64,000 nucleotides of DNA, from assembly GCF_900106095.1 (NCBI RefSeq), contig NZ_FNUD01000002.1, positions 2,191,501-2,255,500 on the forward strand, given 5' to 3'. This document shows positions 61,053-64,000 of the stretch, one piece after another. Source of the stretch: Pseudomonas deceptionensis. Its GTDB lineage: Bacteria; Pseudomonadota; Gammaproteobacteria; Pseudomonadales; Pseudomonadaceae. The notes under the pieces are model-generated. The model was given only the letters and a program-made list of their open reading frames with translations, made no database searches and was not told where the DNA came from. The position numbers and the translations under genes were made by a program. Position 1 is the first letter of the stretch, and every line of letters begins with the position of its first letter.

Positions 61053-63500
61053 TTAGCGTATTTTTCCTTCGGTGTGGCTCAGTTCGTCTTTGCTGAAATC
61101 ATCCACATCGATGACCTTGCGGCGTGCGGCTTCAGCGGTGCGCAGCATCTGGGCTTCGGCCGGTTGCAGCACGCCGGCTTGCAGCGCAGCATCGATGGCC
61201 GGTTCCCCGGCCGCCGGTTTGACCTGACCGCTTTTAAGCGCTTCATGGAGCTTTTTGTGCACGGGGCGCGCTTCGTTCAGCAGGTCGCTGGCATGTTGCA
61301 GGGCGCCCACGGCGTCGTCCGGCGATTGCGGGCGGTAGCAGCCTGCGAGCACTGCCTCCAATGTCGGGTCACCTTTGGCGCGACCCAATACCGCCGCCAC
61401 TTCTGCGTCCAGCTCATCCGATGGCCCGGTGTGGCGTCGGCCAAACGGGAACACCACCACGCGCAGCAAACAGCCCAGGACGCGGTTCGGGAAGTTTTTC
61501 AGCAGTTCATCCAGTGCACGTTCGGCGTGGCCCAGGCTTTCTTCCATAGCCCATTTGAAGAGCGGATTAAGGTGCTCGGGCGAGTCGAGGTCGTGGTAAC
61601 GCTTGAGCGCGGCCGAGGCCAGGTACATATGGCTCAGCACATCACCCAGGCGCGCAGACAAACGCTCACGCCGTTTAAGTTCGCCACCCAGCAGCATCAT
61701 GCTCAGGTCAGCCAGCAGCGCAAAGGCTGCCGCCTGACGGTTCAGTGCCCTGAAATAACCCTGACTCAAGGCGTTCCCCGGCACGTGTTCAAAACGGCCA
61801 AGACCCAGGTTCAACACAAAGGTGCTGGCCTTGTTGCTGATCGCAAAGCCGATGTGTTTGAGCAGCAGGGCGTCAAACTCCAGTAGCGCCTGATCCTTGT
61901 CTTCACGGGCGGCCAGGGCCATTTCCTTGAGCACAAAGGGATGGCAGCGAATGGCGCCCTGGCCAAAGATCATCAGGTTGCGCGACAGGATGTTGGCGCC
62001 TTCCACGGTGATGAAAATCGGCGCGCCTTGCCAGTTTCGGCCCAAATAGTTGTTGGGCCCCATGATGATGCCTTTGCCGCCATGGACGTCCATCGCGTGG
62101 CTGATGCATTCGCGGCCACGCTCGGTGAGGTGGTATTTGAGAATCGCCGACAGCACGGATGGTTTTTCCCCCAGATCCACCGCATTGGCGGTGAGCATGC
62201 GCGCGCTGTCCATCAGCCAGGCATTGCCGCCAATCCTTGCCAGCGCTTCCTGGATACCTTCAAAGGCGGCCAGCGGTACGTTGAATTGCTCGCGCACCTG
62301 GGCGTACTGCCCGGTCACCAGGCTGGTGAACTTGGCTGCGCCGGTGCCGACCGCCGGCAGGGAAATCGAGCGCCCGACCGACAGGCAGTTCATCAGCATC
62401 ATCCAGCCTTTGCCGAGCATCTCCTGGCCGCCGATCAGGTAGTCCAGGGGGATGAACACATCTTTGCCGGAGTTTGGGCCATTCATGAAGGCTGCGCCCA
62501 GTGGCAAGTGCCGTCGCCCGATCTCGACGCCCGGGGTGTCGGTGGGGATCAGCGCCAGGCTGATGCCCAGGTCTTCGTTGTCGCCCAGCAGGTGTTCCGG
62601 GTCGTGGGCCTTGAAGGCCAGGCCAAGCAGGGTGGCGACGGGGCCGAGGGTGATGTAGCGCTTTTCCCAGTTCAGGCGCAGGCCGAGGACTTCTTCGCCT
62701 TGCCACTGGCCTTTGCAAATGATTCCGGTGTCGGGCATTGCCCCGGCATCGGAGCCTGCCAGCGGGCCGGTCAGGGCAAAACACGGGATGTCATCGCCGC
62801 GGGCCAGGCGTGGCAGGTAGTGGTCGCGCTGCTCGTCAGTGCCGTAATGCAGCAGCAGTTCTGCCGGGCCCAGAGAGTTGGGCACCATCACGGTGGAGGC
62901 GAGGTCTCCGCTGCGGGTGGCCAGTTTCATCGCCACCTGGGAGTGGGCGTAGGCCGAGAAACCTTTGCCGCCGTACGCCTTGGGGATAATCAGGGCAAAG
63001 AAGCCATGCTCCTTGATATGGGCCCAGGCCTTGGGTGGCAGATCCATGGCCTGACCGATTTCCCAGTCGCTGACCATCGCGCACAGTTCTTCGGTGGGGC
63101 CATCTATAAACGCCTGTTCTTCTTCGGTGAGCTGGGCCTTGGGGTAGGCCAGCAACTGGTCCCAGTCAGGGCGGCCGCTGAACAGCTGGCCATCCCACCA
63201 CACCGTGCCGGCGTCGATGGCGTCACGCTCGGTTTGCGACATCGGCGGCAGGGTTTTCTGGAACCAGCTGAACAGTGGGGCGGTAAACAGTTTGCGCCGC
63301 AGCTCCGGCAACAGCAGCAGCGCAGTGGGCGCTGCCAGCAATAGCCAGAGGATGGTCAGCAACCAGCCCGGTACATGGCCGATCACCCCCATGGCCAACA
63401 GATAAACGGCGACCACGGCAATGGTCGTCAGAGGTGCGATCCGGCGGTGGGCCATATAGGCGATGCCAACGATCAAGACCAGTATCCACAACAACAGCAT
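61053..63500 (-). CDS. fadE: Long acyl-CoA dehydrogenase, FadE type
   Basis: The first-step beta-oxidation dehydrogenase, FAD-dependent. The 815-residue protein has two to three N-terminal membrane helices (MLLLWILVLIVGIAYMAHRR), an acyl-CoA dehydrogenase core (CFALTGPLAGSDAGAMPDTG; DVHGGKGIIMGPNNYLGR) and the extra C-terminal domain of FadE. GGAGG seven bases upstream fixes ATG 63500. PA2817-type neighbour downstream. Confidence 0.95.
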   Translation of the reverse strand: MLLLWILVLIVGIAYMAHRRIAPLTTIAVVAVYLLAMGVIGHVPGWLLTILWLLLAAPTALLLLPELRRKLFTAPLFSWFQKTLPPMSQTERDAIDAGTVWWDGQLFSGRPDWDQLLAYPKAQLTEEEQAFIDGPTEELCAMVSDWEIGQAMDLPPKAWAHIKEHGFFALIIPKAYGGKGFSAYAHSQVAMKLATRSGDLASTVMVPNSLGPAELLLHYGTDEQRDHYLPRLARGDDIPCFALTGPLAGSDAGAMPDTGIICKGQWQGEEVLGLRLNWEKRYITLGPVATLLGLAFKAHDPEHLLGDNEDLGISLALIPTDTPGVEIGRRHLPLGAAFMNGPNSGKDVFIPLDYLIGGQEMLGKGWMMLMNCLSVGRSISLPAVGTGAAKFTSLVTGQYAQVREQFNVPLAAFEGIQEALARIGGNAWLMDSARMLTANAVDLGEKPSVLSAILKYHLTERGRECISHAMDVHGGKGIIMGPNNYLGRNWQGAPIFITVEGANILSRNLMIFGQGAIRCHPFVLKEMALAAREDKDQALLEFDALLLKHIGFAISNKASTFVLNLGLGRFEHVPGNALSQGYFRALNRQAAAFALLADLSMMLLGGELKRRERLSARLGDVLSHMYLASAALKRYHDLDSPEHLNPLFKWAMEESLGHAERALDELLKNFPNRVLGCLLRVVVFPFGRRHTGPSDELDAEVAAVLGRAKGDPTLEAVLAGCYRPQSPDDAVGALQHASDLLNEARPVHKKLHEALKSGQVKPAAGEPAIDAALQAGVLQPAEAQMLRTAEAARRKVIDVDDFSKDELSHTEGKIR

Positions 63501-63651
63501 ATTCAATCCTCCATGAAGCCAGGGGCATGCACTCTTGTGAGCTTAGTCGCAACTTTCGATCAGGGTTGTAAGGATAGTGACCTTGGGTTGAAGGCAGAGT
63601 TCTGCTTCCCGGCGTAGACTGCCTCGGCGTCTATCAATCAGGAGCCAGATC

Positions 63652-64000
63652 ATGCTGAAAGTGTGGGGTCGCAAGAATTCGTCAAATGTCAGGAAGGCGT
63701 TGTGGTGTGTCGAAGAATTGGCTTTGCCATATAGCCGAGTAGAGGCGGGTGGTGCATTCGGGGTTGTAGACAGTCCTGAGTACCGGGCGTTGAACCCTAA
63801 TGGCCAGGTGCCGATGATTGAAGAGGACGACGGCTTTGTGCTGTGGGAATCGAACACCATCGTGCGTTATCTTACGGCCCGCTATGGTGCAGATACGTCC
63901 TGGTACCCGACCGATGCCCGTGTCCGGGCGCAGGCCGACAAGTGGATGGACTGGACCAGTACCTCATTTGCCGGTGTTTTTCGCACCGTGTTCTGGGGTG
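63652..64000 (+). CDS. Glutathione S-transferase-family protein, truncated by window end
   Basis: Only the first 116 codons are present. The thioredoxin-like N-terminal domain reads MLKVWGRKNSSNVRKALWCV, with NPNGQVPMIEEDDGFVLWES and NTIVRYLTARYG, the glutathione-binding region. The C-terminal helical domain begins (ADKWMDWTSTSFAGVFRTVF) and runs off the window. GGAG lies seven bases before the ATG. Confidence 0.92.
   Translation, partial: MLKVWGRKNSSNVRKALWCVEELALPYSRVEAGGAFGVVDSPEYRALNPNGQVPMIEEDDGFVLWESNTIVRYLTARYGADTSWYPTDARVRAQADKWMDWTSTSFAGVFRTVFWG

Overview
The window looks like a chromosomal segment of a fluorescent-group Pseudomonas. Diagnostic content includes the crfX-cmpX-sigX-oprF block, a GntR-controlled methylcitrate operon of the acnD/prpF type, ppsR/ppsA, a FadE-type 815-residue acyl-CoA dehydrogenase next to a PA2817-family gene, rmf, and two families of short GC-rich palindromes of the REP/REPIN type. 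All identifications come from reading the sequence and from remembered family features. No database search was run.

Layout. 1-3.3 kb: end of a cobalamin gene, cobS, a MarR regulator with an MFS exporter, a 40-residue membrane peptide and an exported glutathione peroxidase. 3.4-7.1 kb: FadL-type porin, two conserved small genes of unknown function, a roughly 1-kb stretch without a convincing gene, and a Sel1-repeat protein. 7.2-16.7 kb: an SLC5-linked hybrid histidine kinase (MxtR-like) divergent from a TDT-family transporter, an MFS/PlsC fusion, a guanidinium exporter preceded by a guanidine-II (mini-ykkC) riboswitch, a BASS transporter and rdgC. 16.8-17.4 kb: a duplicated tRNA-Val/tRNA-Asp pair. 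17.5-21.7 kb: an iron cell-surface-signalling set (TonB receptor with signalling domain, FecR, FecI). 21.7-27.2 kb: cysH, pabB, and a three-gene set of ATP-grasp ligase-like protein, UUP1/transglutaminase-like membrane protein and retropepsin-like protease. 27.3-35.9 kb: prpR(GntR)-prpB-prpC-acnD-prpF-prpD for propionate catabolism, with a stem-loop in every gap between prpB and prpD. 35.9-40.4 kb: ppsR/ppsA and a hydrolase. 40.6-46.5 kb: RraA-like protein, ZntB, crfX-cmpX-sigX-oprF, pyrD, rmf. 47-52.4 kb: rlmKL, dacB, yggL and an uncharacterised anchored protein. 52.6-53.4 kb: three tandem tRNA-Glu/tRNA-Gly pairs. 53.5-58.7 kb: a desaturase, a PhnD-like protein without a signal peptide, and a FecI-type sigma factor fused by overlap to a glycine-betaine-type ABC transporter operon. 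58.8-64 kb: AlaX editing protein, LysR regulator, PA2817-family protein, FadE and the start of a glutathione S-transferase.

How the genes fit together. The prp genes convert propionyl-CoA and oxaloacetate to pyruvate and succinate, and two copies of a GTCGACAATAT operator flank the likely promoter upstream of prpR. PpsR and PpsA, next door, handle the pyruvate-to-PEP step. SigX probably links the CmpX membrane channel to envelope and oprF expression. The FecI-FecR-receptor set should respond to an iron-siderophore complex.

The points most worth following up are the orphan FecI-like sigma factor translationally coupled to a quaternary-amine ABC transporter, the ATP-grasp/UUP1/retropepsin trio, the leaderless MarR gene whose operator recurs in front of its MFS partner, the long dyad between the hybrid kinase and the TDT transporter, and the gene-poor kilobase at 5.8-6.8 kb.
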